From contig JAIRUP010000012.1 of the NCBI GenBank assembly GCA_031254335.1, forward strand, positions 43,532 to 107,531: a stretch of DNA of 64,000 bases, written 5' to 3'. The notes under the pieces are model-generated. The model was not told the DNA's origin. It saw only the letters and a list, made by a program, of their open reading frames with translations, and did no database searches. The first letter of the stretch is position 1; every line of letters starts with the position of its first letter. Below are positions 35,506-43,676 of the stretch, one piece after another. This stretch comes from Rickettsiales bacterium (lineage in GTDB: Bacteria; Pseudomonadota; Alphaproteobacteria; Rs-D84). A program made the position numbers and the translations under genes.

Positions 35506-35573
35506 GAATTTTGCCCAATCTTCGATTGGTTGCAAAATTCAGTGTCCGCCGTAGCCCGAAGGGCGTAGGCGGA
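35506..35573. repeat. two palindromes between tRNA-Thr and dgkA
   Basis: GAATTTTGC...GCAAAATTC with inner CAATC-TTC-GATTG, followed by TCCGCC...GGCGGA around GCCC-GAA-GGGC. The first may end tRNA-Thr transcription; the second is related to the TCCGCCGTAGCC module. Confidence 0.6.
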
Positions 35574-35593
35574 CCAATCTTTAAGGACATTTT

Positions 35594-35950
35594 ATGACGC
35601 GCATATTGAAAGCATTTCGCTATTCGTTCAAGGGGCTTGTCGCGGCGTTCGGGTCAGAGCCCGCTTTTCGCCAGGAAGTCGCGCTTTTTATAGTTGCCGC
35701 GCCTATCGCGTTCTTCCTGCCGGTCGGCATGGTCGCGCGCGCCGCCCTTGTGTCCAGCCTGTTTCTGATTCTGATGGCCGAGCTTGTAAATACGGCAATC
35801 GAGGTAATTGTGGACCGCATATCCCTTGAGCGCCATCCGCTGTCGGGCAGGGCCAAGGACATCGGAAGCGCGCTTGTCCTTGTCGCGTTCGCCAACGCCG
35901 CGGTCGTTTGGTCTTTGGTTCTTATTGAATTGCTTCCTATTAAAATCTGA
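35594..35950 (+). CDS. dgkA: diacylglycerol kinase
   Basis: Small inner-membrane kinase recycling diacylglycerol to phosphatidic acid. Three membrane helices; signature AELVNTAIEVIVDRIS with the catalytic Glu near residue 62 and the conserved E-x-x-x-N-T. AFGSEPAFRQEVAL precedes helix 1. 118 aa, normal. Confidence 0.95.
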   Translation: MTRILKAFRYSFKGLVAAFGSEPAFRQEVALFIVAAPIAFFLPVGMVARAALVSSLFLILMAELVNTAIEVIVDRISLERHPLSGRAKDIGSALVLVAFANAAVVWSLVLIELLPIKI

Positions 35951-36000
35951 AAATCCTTGTGTTAAACTCCTTGTATCAATAACCAAAAAGGAGAAATGAT

Positions 36001-36321
36001 ATGAAGGACAACATGAACGCGAAGGAATGGGCGGATTTCAAGTTCCAAAAGAAAATGGACAAGCTGCGCGCGAAGCGCAATGTGAATTTCCGCATCTTTG
36101 TGGTGAATTACATAATGATGGCGGCCGCCTGGCTGTTTTCGATGGTCCCGTGGTATAACGAAATGGTCCAGTATGTCATGCACATGAACGCGGACGAGGC
36201 GCATTTCTTTATATTGGATTTGCTTGGCATAATGGCGGTCCTGAACGCGGCGTTCTTCCTTGCCCCCGCGATTGGGCAGTGGTGGGAGATGTCCGCAAGC
36301 AAAAAGCCGGACATGGAATAG
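36001..36321 (+). CDS. small membrane protein, 106 aa
   Basis: AAGGAG lies before the ATG. A charged N-terminus (residues 1-30) is followed by two hydrophobic helices (about 32-50 and 70-93) and a short charged tail. Not recognised. An intrinsic terminator follows. Confidence 0.55.
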   Translation: MKDNMNAKEWADFKFQKKMDKLRAKRNVNFRIFVVNYIMMAAAWLFSMVPWYNEMVQYVMHMNADEAHFFILDLLGIMAVLNAAFFLAPAIGQWWEMSASKKPDME

Positions 36322-36350
36322 TTTTATTATAGAACTATTATATCCTATAA

Positions 36351-36379
36351 ATAAAACTCCCGTAAAAGGGAGTTTTATT
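36351..36379 (+). terminator. intrinsic terminator
   Basis: AAAACTCCC-GTAAAA-GGGAGTTTT followed by ATTT, 30 bases after the stop of the 106-aa gene. Confidence 0.8.
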
Positions 36380-36446
36380 TCAATGTTGTAAAAGCCCCTT
36401 AAATATGATAAAATATATGCGGATAAGGAAAAAAGAGGAGTGTTTT

Positions 36447-37319
36447 ATGTTGAAAAGAATTCTTTTAATAGCCGCGCTGCCGCTTGCTTTGGCGGCTTGC
36501 GTCGATGGCGGCGAAGGCTTGCAGGAAGAGCAGCTTACGGGCGAATACGGCGCGCCGGTCCGCATGTCGCGCGCCGGAGAGGCGGCGACGCAGATTGACG
36601 CGGCCCCCGCGTATTTGTTCGAGAAGGCTCCGAAATTCTTCATCGGGACGGAATACACGATTGACGGCGTTACCTATACTCCGGCCGAGGATATGAGCTA
36701 CAACGAAACCGGCATAGCGGGAATCATTCCGGCGGAGCTGAACGGCAACACGACGACGAACGGCGAAATCTTCGACAACGACAAGCTGTTTGCGACGCAC
36801 AAGACCCTGCCGCTTCCGACGATTGTGAAGATAACGAATTTGGACAACGGCGCGAGCGTCTTGGCGCGCGTGAACAACCGCGGCCCGTTCGTGAATTCGC
36901 GGACGATGGATGTTTCGCAGGCGACCGCCGCCAGGCTTGGCATGACGGGACCGACGAATGTGCAGATAACCGTCCAGCGCAGGGAATCGGAAGAGCTTAG
37001 GGACCTTACGCTTGGCGCGAACGGCTCGCCGGTTATGAAATCTCATGAAGATGTCGACGCGTCGTCGTCCGCTGGCGAAGGCGGCCCGTATTCGGTCCAG
37101 GTCGGCGCGTTCTATTCCAAGGATAGCGCGCAGCAGGTTGCGAATCGCATAAGGAATGTCGGCAATGTCCAGGTCGTGGCCGAAGGCGGAATGCATAAGG
37201 TCCGCGTGGTCGGACTGTCCGCGTCGGAAGCCAAAAAGGCCATGAAGGCGGTCCGCGGGGAGAATTCCAACCCGGGCCTGCTTGAAAACGGCCGCTGGGT
37301 GAATCCGGATAGTATATAA
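36447..37319 (+). CDS. rlpA: RlpA-like septal lipoprotein with SPOR domain
   Basis: Start at ATG with AGAGGAG six bases upstream. Lipobox LALAAC places the lipidated Cys at residue 18. A double-psi beta-barrel follows (residues ~70-175; ETGIAGIIPAELNGNTTTNGEIFD, KITNLDNG, VNNRGPFVNSRTMDVSQATA, with the catalytic-type Asp). The C-terminal SPOR domain (PYSVQVGAFYSKDSAQQVA) binds denuded septal peptidoglycan. 290 aa. Likely lytic transglycosylase at the division site. Confidence 0.9.
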   Translation: MLKRILLIAALPLALAACVDGGEGLQEEQLTGEYGAPVRMSRAGEAATQIDAAPAYLFEKAPKFFIGTEYTIDGVTYTPAEDMSYNETGIAGIIPAELNGNTTTNGEIFDNDKLFATHKTLPLPTIVKITNLDNGASVLARVNNRGPFVNSRTMDVSQATAARLGMTGPTNVQITVQRRESEELRDLTLGANGSPVMKSHEDVDASSSAGEGGPYSVQVGAFYSKDSAQQVANRIRNVGNVQVVAEGGMHKVRVVGLSASEAKKAMKAVRGENSNPGLLENGRWVNPDSI

Positions 37320-37322
37320 AAA

Positions 37323-37413
37323 AACTTGTCATGGTGGGCTAGGGCCCGACCATCCGGGTTATAATGAAAATAGTTATTACCTGGATTCCCGTGTCAAGCA
37401 CGGGAATGACAAT
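37323..37413. repeat. inverted pair of GTCAT-type palindromes (REPIN-like)
   Basis: A forward copy CTTGTCATGGTGGG... is followed about 30 bases later by a reversed copy ATTACCTGGATTCCCGTG...CACGGGAATGACAA. The stems differ in sequence but each is self-complementary. Confidence 0.75.
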
Positions 37414-37419
37414 AAAATT

Positions 37420-37447
37420 ATCGCCCGCTTATAGTGCGGGCGATTTT
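37420..37447 (+). terminator. intrinsic terminator
   Basis: ATCGCCCGC-TTATAGT-GCGGGCGAT followed by TTT. It ends rlpA transcription just before the promoter of the next gene. Confidence 0.75.
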
Positions 37448-37449
37448 CA

Positions 37450-37478
37450 TTTCATACCCCCCCCATTTGTGGTATAAT
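37450..37478 (+). promoter_or_regulatory. promoter with C8 tract in the spacer
   Basis: C8 (37457-37464) lies between a weak -35 region (TTTCAT) and a perfect TATAAT (37473-37478), in the block ACCCCCCCCATTTGTGG. Slippage would change -35/-10 spacing and hence expression. The minus-strand promoter at 50682 has the same ATTTGTGGTATAATG with a C5 run. Confidence 0.6.
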
Positions 37479-37509
37479 GCGAATGAATGTATTAAAAGGG
37501 AACAGAGAA

Positions 37510-38847
37510 ATGAAGAGAATTATTTTCGGACTTATCGGCGGAATCGCAAGCATATCCGGGGCTTCGGCGGCGGGAACATATTATAATTACGGCAATTATG
37601 CGGCGTCCCAGGCCAGCGGAAACATCGCCCGCCAAAGCTCTTACAGTCCGTATCAGCCCCAGTCTTCGCAGCAATATACTCCGGGCGGGCAGTCCGGCTA
37701 TCAACAGCCCGGCTATCAGATGGGCGGACGGAATCAGGCTCCGAAACAGTCGTCCGGCGCACCGGGCCTTAAAGTAAGCGCGTTCGCCGGATACGAAAGC
37801 GCGGACTTCGGGTTCGAGATGAAGAACACGCATTCGGAAATAAACTTCAATAATATAAACTGGATTAAGTTCGGCGCGGACGCGGCCTATATGTTCGACG
37901 CGGGCGGAACCAAGATTGAAGTCAAAGGCGGGTTCGAGGTCGGAACCCAGGGCGAAAGCGGCAATGTAACCGACGACGATATGTCGCGCGGCGGAATATA
38001 TATCGGCGAGGCGTATTTCGAAACGGCTCCGAATGTTCTATATGGTAATGGCGGGGTCGCCACAGGTTTCAGTATGACCCAGCTTGTAATGGGTGTGGGC
38101 GAGCAGGGCCAAGGCAGCTCGCTTGGCGCGTTCGCGTCCATCGGTTTGGGGAACGGCCTTAAAATCGGCGATTCGGTTGTGATTAAGCCGTCTGTCGGTT
38201 ATCGCTATGAAAGTTTCAAGCTTGTCGGGCAGAATATGATGACCATGGCGGTCCAGGCGCTTGTCGCGCGGGACCAATACGACATCAATGCGATGTATGA
38301 TGTCGCCGACAATTGCCCGGGTTGCCAAATCGTCCTTTTCCCGGGCGACGGCAACGCGTATTTCGCGGGCTGGGTCGAAGGTTTCGACGATTACGGCGAG
38401 CCGTTTTTCCTGACCTTGGCCGAGGCCGCGTATCTGGACGGCACGACGCACGAATATAATGTTTCATGGTCCGGCCCGTTCATCGCGGCGGACTTGGAAA
38501 TAAAAACCGCGCCGCATTCCGCGTTCACCCTGCGGGCCGAGCTTGGACTTCCGGCATATACCGCCGAAGCCGACCAGCCTTACCGCTCGGACTGGTCGCA
38601 CCCGGTCAGCATAAGGGACAGCGCGCCGATATTCGGCGGAATGCACTATGGGCTGAACATGAACTATTCCGCGGGCGTTTCGGATACTATGGCGGTTAAT
38701 TTGGGCTGGCGCTGGGATTATTATACGGTCGACGGTGCGGACGCGGAAACATTCTATGCAGGCGGCGGAAGCAGTAAAATGAATAGCGAAGTCAAAGCTA
38801 GGTACAAGACATCCGGCATCCGCGCCGGCCTAACCGCCAAGTTTTAA
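37510..38847 (+). CDS. outer-membrane beta-barrel protein with Gln-rich N-terminus, 445 aa
   Basis: Start at MKRIIFGLIGGIASISGASAA, a signal peptide. A Gln/Tyr/Gly-rich stretch (residues ~20-90) is followed by a large barrel domain with alternating strands, a Cys pair in NCPGCQ, and the ending LTAKF. Its promoter carries a C8 tract, so expression is probably phase-variable. Related in design and promoter to the protein at 49506. Confidence 0.7.
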   Translation: MKRIIFGLIGGIASISGASAAGTYYNYGNYAASQASGNIARQSSYSPYQPQSSQQYTPGGQSGYQQPGYQMGGRNQAPKQSSGAPGLKVSAFAGYESADFGFEMKNTHSEINFNNINWIKFGADAAYMFDAGGTKIEVKGGFEVGTQGESGNVTDDDMSRGGIYIGEAYFETAPNVLYGNGGVATGFSMTQLVMGVGEQGQGSSLGAFASIGLGNGLKIGDSVVIKPSVGYRYESFKLVGQNMMTMAVQALVARDQYDINAMYDVADNCPGCQIVLFPGDGNAYFAGWVEGFDDYGEPFFLTLAEAAYLDGTTHEYNVSWSGPFIAADLEIKTAPHSAFTLRAELGLPAYTAEADQPYRSDWSHPVSIRDSAPIFGGMHYGLNMNYSAGVSDTMAVNLGWRWDYYTVDGADAETFYAGGGSSKMNSEVKARYKTSGIRAGLTAKF

Positions 38848-38851
38848 CTCC

Positions 38852-38880
38852 TTTGTCATGCCGAGGAAGCTCGACATCTC
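38852..38880. repeat. GTCATGCCGAG-type palindrome
   Basis: TTTGTCATGCCGAG-GAAG-CTCGACATCTC with one mismatch, after the outer-membrane protein gene. Confidence 0.65.
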
Positions 38881-38953
38881 AAATTGTATAAATCCTTATT
38901 GCAATTCTTAAAAAACATGCTACCATTCCCCCAATAAAAGCCCCGGGCAAGCA

Positions 38954-39625
38954 ATGTATCTGTTTAATGCAAGATTTTATTCCCTTGTATTGTGCGCATT
39001 TTTAATAATGTCGTCAGCGGCCTATGCATCGACCGATTTATCGGCTTCCCGCCATTTTGAATCGACTGCCGACAATTCCGTCGCGGCGAAAAACCGCGCC
39101 GTTGCCGAGGCGCGCCGGTCGCTTACGGCTGAAATCATCCGCCGGAATGCCAGCGACTCCGCCGAAAGGGTCGAGCGCGCGTTGGAAGGCTTTACGGACG
39201 CCGACGCCCAGATATTGGTTCGCTCCATGAGCGTCGAGAATGAAAAGCGTTCTGCCACGACCTATGCGGCCTCGATAACCATCAATCTGGACCAGGGCGC
39301 GCTTGCGAATTGGTTCGATAGGAACGGTTTGGCGTCGTCGGCCTTGAACCATAACGAGTCCGCTGGCTGGACGCAGGTGCATTTTGGCCTAAGCGACGGC
39401 CTTAACCAGTGGAAATGGCTGAACACAAGGCTGCGGGAGTCCGGGGTCCAAAACCGCGGCGGCCTGCAAATCACGAAAATCAACGGAAATCAGATATTCG
39501 GCAAGGTCCCGGATTCTTCCGCGCGCGGCTTCACGAACGGCCTTCGGGCCATCGGCGCAAGCGTGTATAACTCTAACGGAACGCTCCGCGTATCCCTTCC
39601 ATCCGACTCCACAAAAGCGGAATAA
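38954..39625 (+). CDS. secreted hypothetical protein, 223 aa
   Basis: Signal peptide ending near AYA (residue 25). The mature part begins with a charged helical region (AKNRAVAEARRSLTAEIIRR) followed by beta segments, resembling periplasmic proteins that process a repeated alpha/beta unit. Not recognised with confidence. It stands alone, followed by the rpsB leader. Confidence 0.55.
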   Translation: MYLFNARFYSLVLCAFLIMSSAAYASTDLSASRHFESTADNSVAAKNRAVAEARRSLTAEIIRRNASDSAERVERALEGFTDADAQILVRSMSVENEKRSATTYAASITINLDQGALANWFDRNGLASSALNHNESAGWTQVHFGLSDGLNQWKWLNTRLRESGVQNRGGLQITKINGNQIFGKVPDSSARGFTNGLRAIGASVYNSNGTLRVSLPSDSTKAE

Positions 39626-39639
39626 AACGCTTGCATTTC

Positions 39640-39784
39640 TGACGAAACCTCTATAAAATACCCCCATCGTTAGCGATAACGAAATAAACAGGCGAGATTA
39701 CAGGGCGGTTCGCCGCCTATCCAGTGTCCCATTTGGGATGTTCCAATCCGCCGAAGTCGAACTGGTAAAACAAAAGGATAAAAA
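39640..39784 (+). promoter_or_regulatory. rpsB leader with three hairpins
   Basis: After a TATAAA-like -10 (about 39652) come CGTTA-GCGA-TAACG, GGCGG-TTCG-CCGCC and TCCCA-TT-TGGGA, then AAGGA before the ATG. A long structured leader before rpsB suggests feedback by S2, as known in several bacteria. Confidence 0.45.
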
Positions 39785-40636
39785 ATGGCTTTACCAAAAT
39801 TCACCATGAAGCAGATGCTGGAAGCGGGCGTCCATTTCGGACACCATACCCGCCGGTTCGAGCCGCTGATGACACCCTATGTCTTTGGAATCAAGGACTC
39901 TGTCCGCATAATCGATTTGAACAAGACCGCCCCGCTGTTGCAGCGCGCCTTGGTCGAGCTTGAAGCGGTCGCCGCCGCGGGCGGAAAAATCATGTTCGTC
40001 GCCACCAAAAACCAGGCGAAGGACATTGTAAAGGAAGCCGCCGAACGCTGCGGACAGTTCTATGTGAACAACCGCTGGCTGGGCGGCATGATGACGAATT
40101 GGGGAACGATTTCGCAGTCCATTCGCCGCATGAAGAACATGGAAAAGCAGATTGAGGACGGCGCGGCCCTTGGCCTTACGAAAAAGGAAGTCCTTAACAT
40201 GGAGAAGGAAGTCGCGAAATTGCGCGATACCTTCGGCGGAATCCTTGATATGCACGGAACTCCGCAGGCCGTCGTCGTAATCGATGTCCCGCACGAATAC
40301 AATGCGGTGAAGGAAGCGGCCGTTCTTGGCATTCCGACGATTGCGATATGCGACACGAACGCGAATCCGTCCCTGGTCGGCTTTCCGATTCCGGGCAACG
40401 ACGATTCCACGCGCGCAATCAACCTTTATTGCGACCTGTTTGTCGAGGCGATTCTGTCGGGCATTGAAAAACGCCTGGGCGGCGCGGATGTCAAGAAGTC
40501 CAAGGGCGATTTGCACGAGGCCGAGGACAAGATAGAGGACCAGACCGTCGCCAAGGAATTGAAGGAAAAATCCAAGACTTCCGAAGCGCGCCAAATTCGC
40601 CGCGAAAAGCTGGTTGAAAAAGCGAAAGGAGAATAA
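39785..40636 (+). CDS. rpsB: 30S ribosomal protein S2
   Basis: Small-subunit protein. Family signatures MLEAGVHFGHHTRR at the N-terminus, NNRWLGGMMTNW in the middle, and GIPTIAICDTNANP plus IPGNDDSTRAI later. 283 aa, with a charged alphaproteobacteria-like C-terminal extension. Followed one base later by tsf. Confidence 0.97.
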   Translation: MALPKFTMKQMLEAGVHFGHHTRRFEPLMTPYVFGIKDSVRIIDLNKTAPLLQRALVELEAVAAAGGKIMFVATKNQAKDIVKEAAERCGQFYVNNRWLGGMMTNWGTISQSIRRMKNMEKQIEDGAALGLTKKEVLNMEKEVAKLRDTFGGILDMHGTPQAVVVIDVPHEYNAVKEAAVLGIPTIAICDTNANPSLVGFPIPGNDDSTRAINLYCDLFVEAILSGIEKRLGGADVKKSKGDLHEAEDKIEDQTVAKELKEKSKTSEARQIRREKLVEKAKGE

Positions 40637-40637
40637 G

Positions 40638-41510
40638 ATGGCCGAAATTACTTCCAATATGGTGAAACAGCTGCGCGAAAAGACATTCGCGGGCATGATG
40701 GACTGCAAAAAGGCTTTGACCGAAACCGGCGGCGACATGGCGGCGGCTTGCGATTGGCTGCGCGAAAAGGGGATATTGAAGGCGGCGAAGAAATCCGACC
40801 GCGTCGCGGCGAACGGCCTTGTCGCCGTCGCGGCCAAGGACGGGTTCGGCATAGTCGTCGAAGTCAATTCCGAAACGGATTTCGTCGCCGCGAACGACAA
40901 GTTCCAGAAGCTTGTCGCGGACGCCGCGGCGGCCGCGCTTGCGGCGGGCGGCGACCTTGAAAAGACGCGCGAAGCCGTGGGTGCCGAGCTTACGAACCTT
41001 GTCGCCACCATCGGCGAAAACATGACCGTGCGCAGGACGGGAAGCGTCAGGGCCGATGTGGTTTCGACCTATATCCACAACGCGGCGGCCCCGAACATGG
41101 GCAAAATCGGCGTCATCGTCGGCTTGTCCGGCGGGGACAAGGCGGCCATGGCCGAAATCGGCGCGAAAATTGCGATGCATGTCGCGGCGTCGAAGCCCGA
41201 CTTCGCCAAGGCGGATGATGTATTGAAGGAAGTGGTCGAAAAGGAGAAGAAATTCTTCATCGACAGCGGCGCGACCGCGGGCAAGCCCGACCACATCGCG
41301 CAGAAGATGGTCGAAGGCCGAATCCAGAAGTATTTCAGCGAAATAGTTTTGGAAGAGCAGGAATTCGTCATGGAGCCCGGCAAAAAGGTCAAGGCGGTCG
41401 TTGCGGAGCGCGGCGCGGTGCTGGTGGGCTTCGAGTATTTCCTTCTTGGCGACGGAATCGAGACGGTTCAGGAAGACTTCGCCGCGGAAGTTTCTAAAAT
41501 GGTTAAATAA
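40638..41510 (+). CDS. tsf: elongation factor Ts
   Basis: Nucleotide-exchange factor for EF-Tu. Start at MAEITSNMVKQLREKT with AGGAG inside the end of rpsB. MMDCKKAL and EVNSETDFVA are the family signatures in the N-terminal and core domains. 290 aa, normal. Co-transcribed with rpsB. Confidence 0.97.
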   Translation: MAEITSNMVKQLREKTFAGMMDCKKALTETGGDMAAACDWLREKGILKAAKKSDRVAANGLVAVAAKDGFGIVVEVNSETDFVAANDKFQKLVADAAAAALAAGGDLEKTREAVGAELTNLVATIGENMTVRRTGSVRADVVSTYIHNAAAPNMGKIGVIVGLSGGDKAAMAEIGAKIAMHVAASKPDFAKADDVLKEVVEKEKKFFIDSGATAGKPDHIAQKMVEGRIQKYFSEIVLEEQEFVMEPGKKVKAVVAERGAVLVGFEYFLLGDGIETVQEDFAAEVSKMVK

Positions 41511-41521
41511 GAGGTATAATT

Positions 41522-41731
41522 ATGAAGAAAGGCATACACCCGGAATACAATGAAATAACCGTGACGGATGTCGCGGGAAATAAAATCAAGATGTATTCGA
41601 CGGTCAAAAAGGATTTGACCCTGGATACGGACCCGTCGAACCATCCGGCTTGGACTGGCCAAAGGACGACGGTCGAACGCGGGCAGCGCGCGACCAAGTT
41701 CAAGGCCAAATTCGACGGCTTCAAACTATAA
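41522..41731 (+). CDS. rpmE: 50S ribosomal protein L31
   Basis: 69 aa, MKKGIHPEYNEITVT and the C-terminal KFKAKFDGFKL are typical of L31. The Cys residues of the zinc form are absent. AAGAGG lies before the ATG. Directly downstream of tsf, probably the same transcript. Confidence 0.93.
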   Translation: MKKGIHPEYNEITVTDVAGNKIKMYSTVKKDLTLDTDPSNHPAWTGQRTTVERGQRATKFKAKFDGFKL

Positions 41732-41738
41732 TATAATT

Positions 41739-41769
41739 ATGTCATGCCGGGCCAAGACCCGGCATCTCA
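41739..41769. repeat. GTCATGCCGGG-type palindrome
   Basis: ATGTCATGCCGGG-CCAAGA-CCCGGCATCTC between rpmE and the SuhB-like gene. Confidence 0.8.
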
Positions 41770-41791
41770 TCAATTAGTAAGGGACGCAATA

Positions 41792-42532
41792 ATGCCGCTT
41801 ACCGAAAAAGAACATCGTATAAAAGGCTCTGGCGAATTGAACGAAATGTTCAACGCGCTGGGCCGCACCGCGGCGGGCTTGCAGCGCGATTTCGGCGAGG
41901 TCGAGAATCTGCAAAGCTCCATCAAGGGCGCGGCCGATTTCGTGGCGAAGGCCATAGCGCGCATAGAGGGCATGATTTTGTCCGACTTGCAGCTGATTAG
42001 GCCCCAGGCGGCGATTACGACGACGGGCGGGCATATCCCGGGCGACGGCATGGACGAGTTTGTGCTTGGGTTTTCCGGCGCGGGCAATTTCGTTCGCGGG
42101 AACCCGCACTTCGCGGTTTCGCTCGCGCTTAAACACGAGGGCGAAACGGTAATAGGGCTTGTGTATTCACCGATGGACGACAGATTGTATTTTGCGGAAA
42201 AGGGCAGGGGCGCGTTCATATTCTCGCCGTTCCACAGCCAAAGAATCCGCGTATCCGGGCGCGACGCGCTGGTCGATTTGACGGCGTATTGCGATTTTGC
42301 GAATTATAAGGAGCTTTCGGGAATCCCGCGCGAAAACATCCGCGTTTCGGGCTGCGCCGCGCTTGATATGGCGTTTGTGGCGGCGGCCAAGACGGACATT
42401 ATGATTTGCGCCGCGCCGTCCCTGCCGGAAATTGCGGCGGGCCAGCTGATTGTCCAAGAGGCGAACGGCGTTGTGGATTGGAAAGACGGCGACCTGGTTG
42501 CGGCAAACCTTAAATTGAAAGATATTATATAA
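41792..42532 (+). CDS. SuhB-like inositol monophosphatase fold, probably catalytically dead
   Basis: Start at MPLTEKEHR with AAGGGA upstream. The fold is recognisable: GNFVRGNPHFAVSLAL, FAEKGRGAF and IAAGQLIVQEANG align with the family. The metal-binding D-P-I-D-G-T loop reads GFSGAGN, the E-E motif reads GGHIPGDG, and the W-D before AAG reads LPEI, so all three metal sites are lost. 246 aa. Position after rpmE matches suhB in alphaproteobacteria. It may keep only a binding role. Confidence 0.7.
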   Translation: MPLTEKEHRIKGSGELNEMFNALGRTAAGLQRDFGEVENLQSSIKGAADFVAKAIARIEGMILSDLQLIRPQAAITTTGGHIPGDGMDEFVLGFSGAGNFVRGNPHFAVSLALKHEGETVIGLVYSPMDDRLYFAEKGRGAFIFSPFHSQRIRVSGRDALVDLTAYCDFANYKELSGIPRENIRVSGCAALDMAFVAAAKTDIMICAAPSLPEIAAGQLIVQEANGVVDWKDGDLVAANLKLKDII

Positions 42533-42534
42533 TT

Positions 42535-42586
42535 AACTCCCCCCTTGCGGGGGAGTCAAAATTGCAAAGCAATTTTGGTGAGGGGT
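42535..42586 (+). repeat. family A palindromic element before envC
   Basis: AACTCCCCCC-TTG-CGGGGGAGT, inner CAAAATTGC-AAA-GCAATTTTG, 3' arm GGTGAGGGGT. Its GAGGGG ends five bases before the envC ATG and serves as the ribosome binding site. Confidence 0.85.
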
Positions 42587-42588
42587 TA

Positions 42589-43674
42589 ATGAAAAGATTT
42601 TTATTTCTTTCCTTCTTCCTTCTTCCTTCCTCCTTCTTCCTTTTGTCTTCTTCTTTCGCTTCAAGCGATAGCTCCAAGATTCAGGCCCAAATAGACGCCG
42701 AGCGGAAAAAGGGCGCGGAAATTAACGCCGCCATCCGCGAATCGGACAAGGACATGGCGAAAACCCAGAAAGAGCTTGTCGCCGCGACGAAAAAAATGTC
42801 GGAATTGGAATCGGAATCGGATTCCCTTAAAACCCGGCTGGAAACTCTCCGCGGGCGCGACGAGGAGCTGGGCCGGAAAATTGCGGAAAGCCAGGCGAGA
42901 TTGCGGGAAGCGGCGGCGGCATTGCTGCAAATAGCGGCGTCCCCGGCGTCCGAAAGCCTTGCGGCGGGCGAATCGGTCGGCTCGGCGATATTGCTGTCGG
43001 GCATAGCGGACCGGTTCGATGCCGAGCTGCGCGAATCCGAGGCGGCCATGAAGGAATTGAACGAAACGCGGCGCGACATGACCAAACAGCAGAAATCGGT
43101 CGACAGCGCGTCGCTTAAACTTGCCGAGCAAAAGGCGCGTCTGGATAAATTGATGGCGGCCCGCGCCGCGAACAATGCGAAGCTGCGGCTGGAAAGCGGC
43201 GAATCGGCGGCCAGGCTGAAAGAGCTTGCGGCGCGCGCGAAAAGCGTCGCGGACCTGTCGGATTCCGTTGCAATCGCGCCCGCGGGCAAAGCGGCGTTGG
43301 GACGGCTTAGGACGCCGGTCCGCGGCATGCTCATCAGGGGTTTCGGCGACAAATCGGCCCTTGGCCTTGTGTCCGACGGCTGGTATGTCAGAACCCGCCG
43401 GGGCGAGACGGTTGTCGCGCCGGACGACGCGGTTGTGGAGTTCGCGGACAGCTTCAAGGGCCGCAATAAAGTCTTGATTCTGAACCATGGGAACGGCTAT
43501 TATACGGTGCTGGCGCAGCTGGACGAATTGTCCGTTATCCCGGGCCAGTCCGTCCTTTCCGGCGAGCCGCTGGGCCGCATGGGAGAGGGCAATCCGGAAT
43601 TGTATTTGGAGCTGCGCGGCGCGAAGCGCGCGGTCGACCCGGCCAAGTTTTTTGATAAACCCAAAGGAAGATAG
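42589..43674 (+). CDS. EnvC-like murein hydrolase activator (LytM domain)
   Basis: Signal peptide with a heptamer repeat coding FFLLPSSFFLLSSSFA, then a long coiled coil (residues ~25-245), then a C-terminal LytM/M23 domain (GFGDKSALGLVSDGWYV, LNHGNGYYTVLAQL). The zinc-site HxH is LYLEL and the first His is absent, so it should activate amidases rather than cut peptidoglycan. 361 aa. Start at 42589, with the ribosome binding site supplied by a repeat. Immediately upstream of ctpA. Confidence 0.85.
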   Translation: MKRFLFLSFFLLPSSFFLLSSSFASSDSSKIQAQIDAERKKGAEINAAIRESDKDMAKTQKELVAATKKMSELESESDSLKTRLETLRGRDEELGRKIAESQARLREAAAALLQIAASPASESLAAGESVGSAILLSGIADRFDAELRESEAAMKELNETRRDMTKQQKSVDSASLKLAEQKARLDKLMAARAANNAKLRLESGESAARLKELAARAKSVADLSDSVAIAPAGKAALGRLRTPVRGMLIRGFGDKSALGLVSDGWYVRTRRGETVVAPDDAVVEFADSFKGRNKVLILNHGNGYYTVLAQLDELSVIPGQSVLSGEPLGRMGEGNPELYLELRGAKRAVDPAKFFDKPKGR

Positions 43675-43676
43675 TT

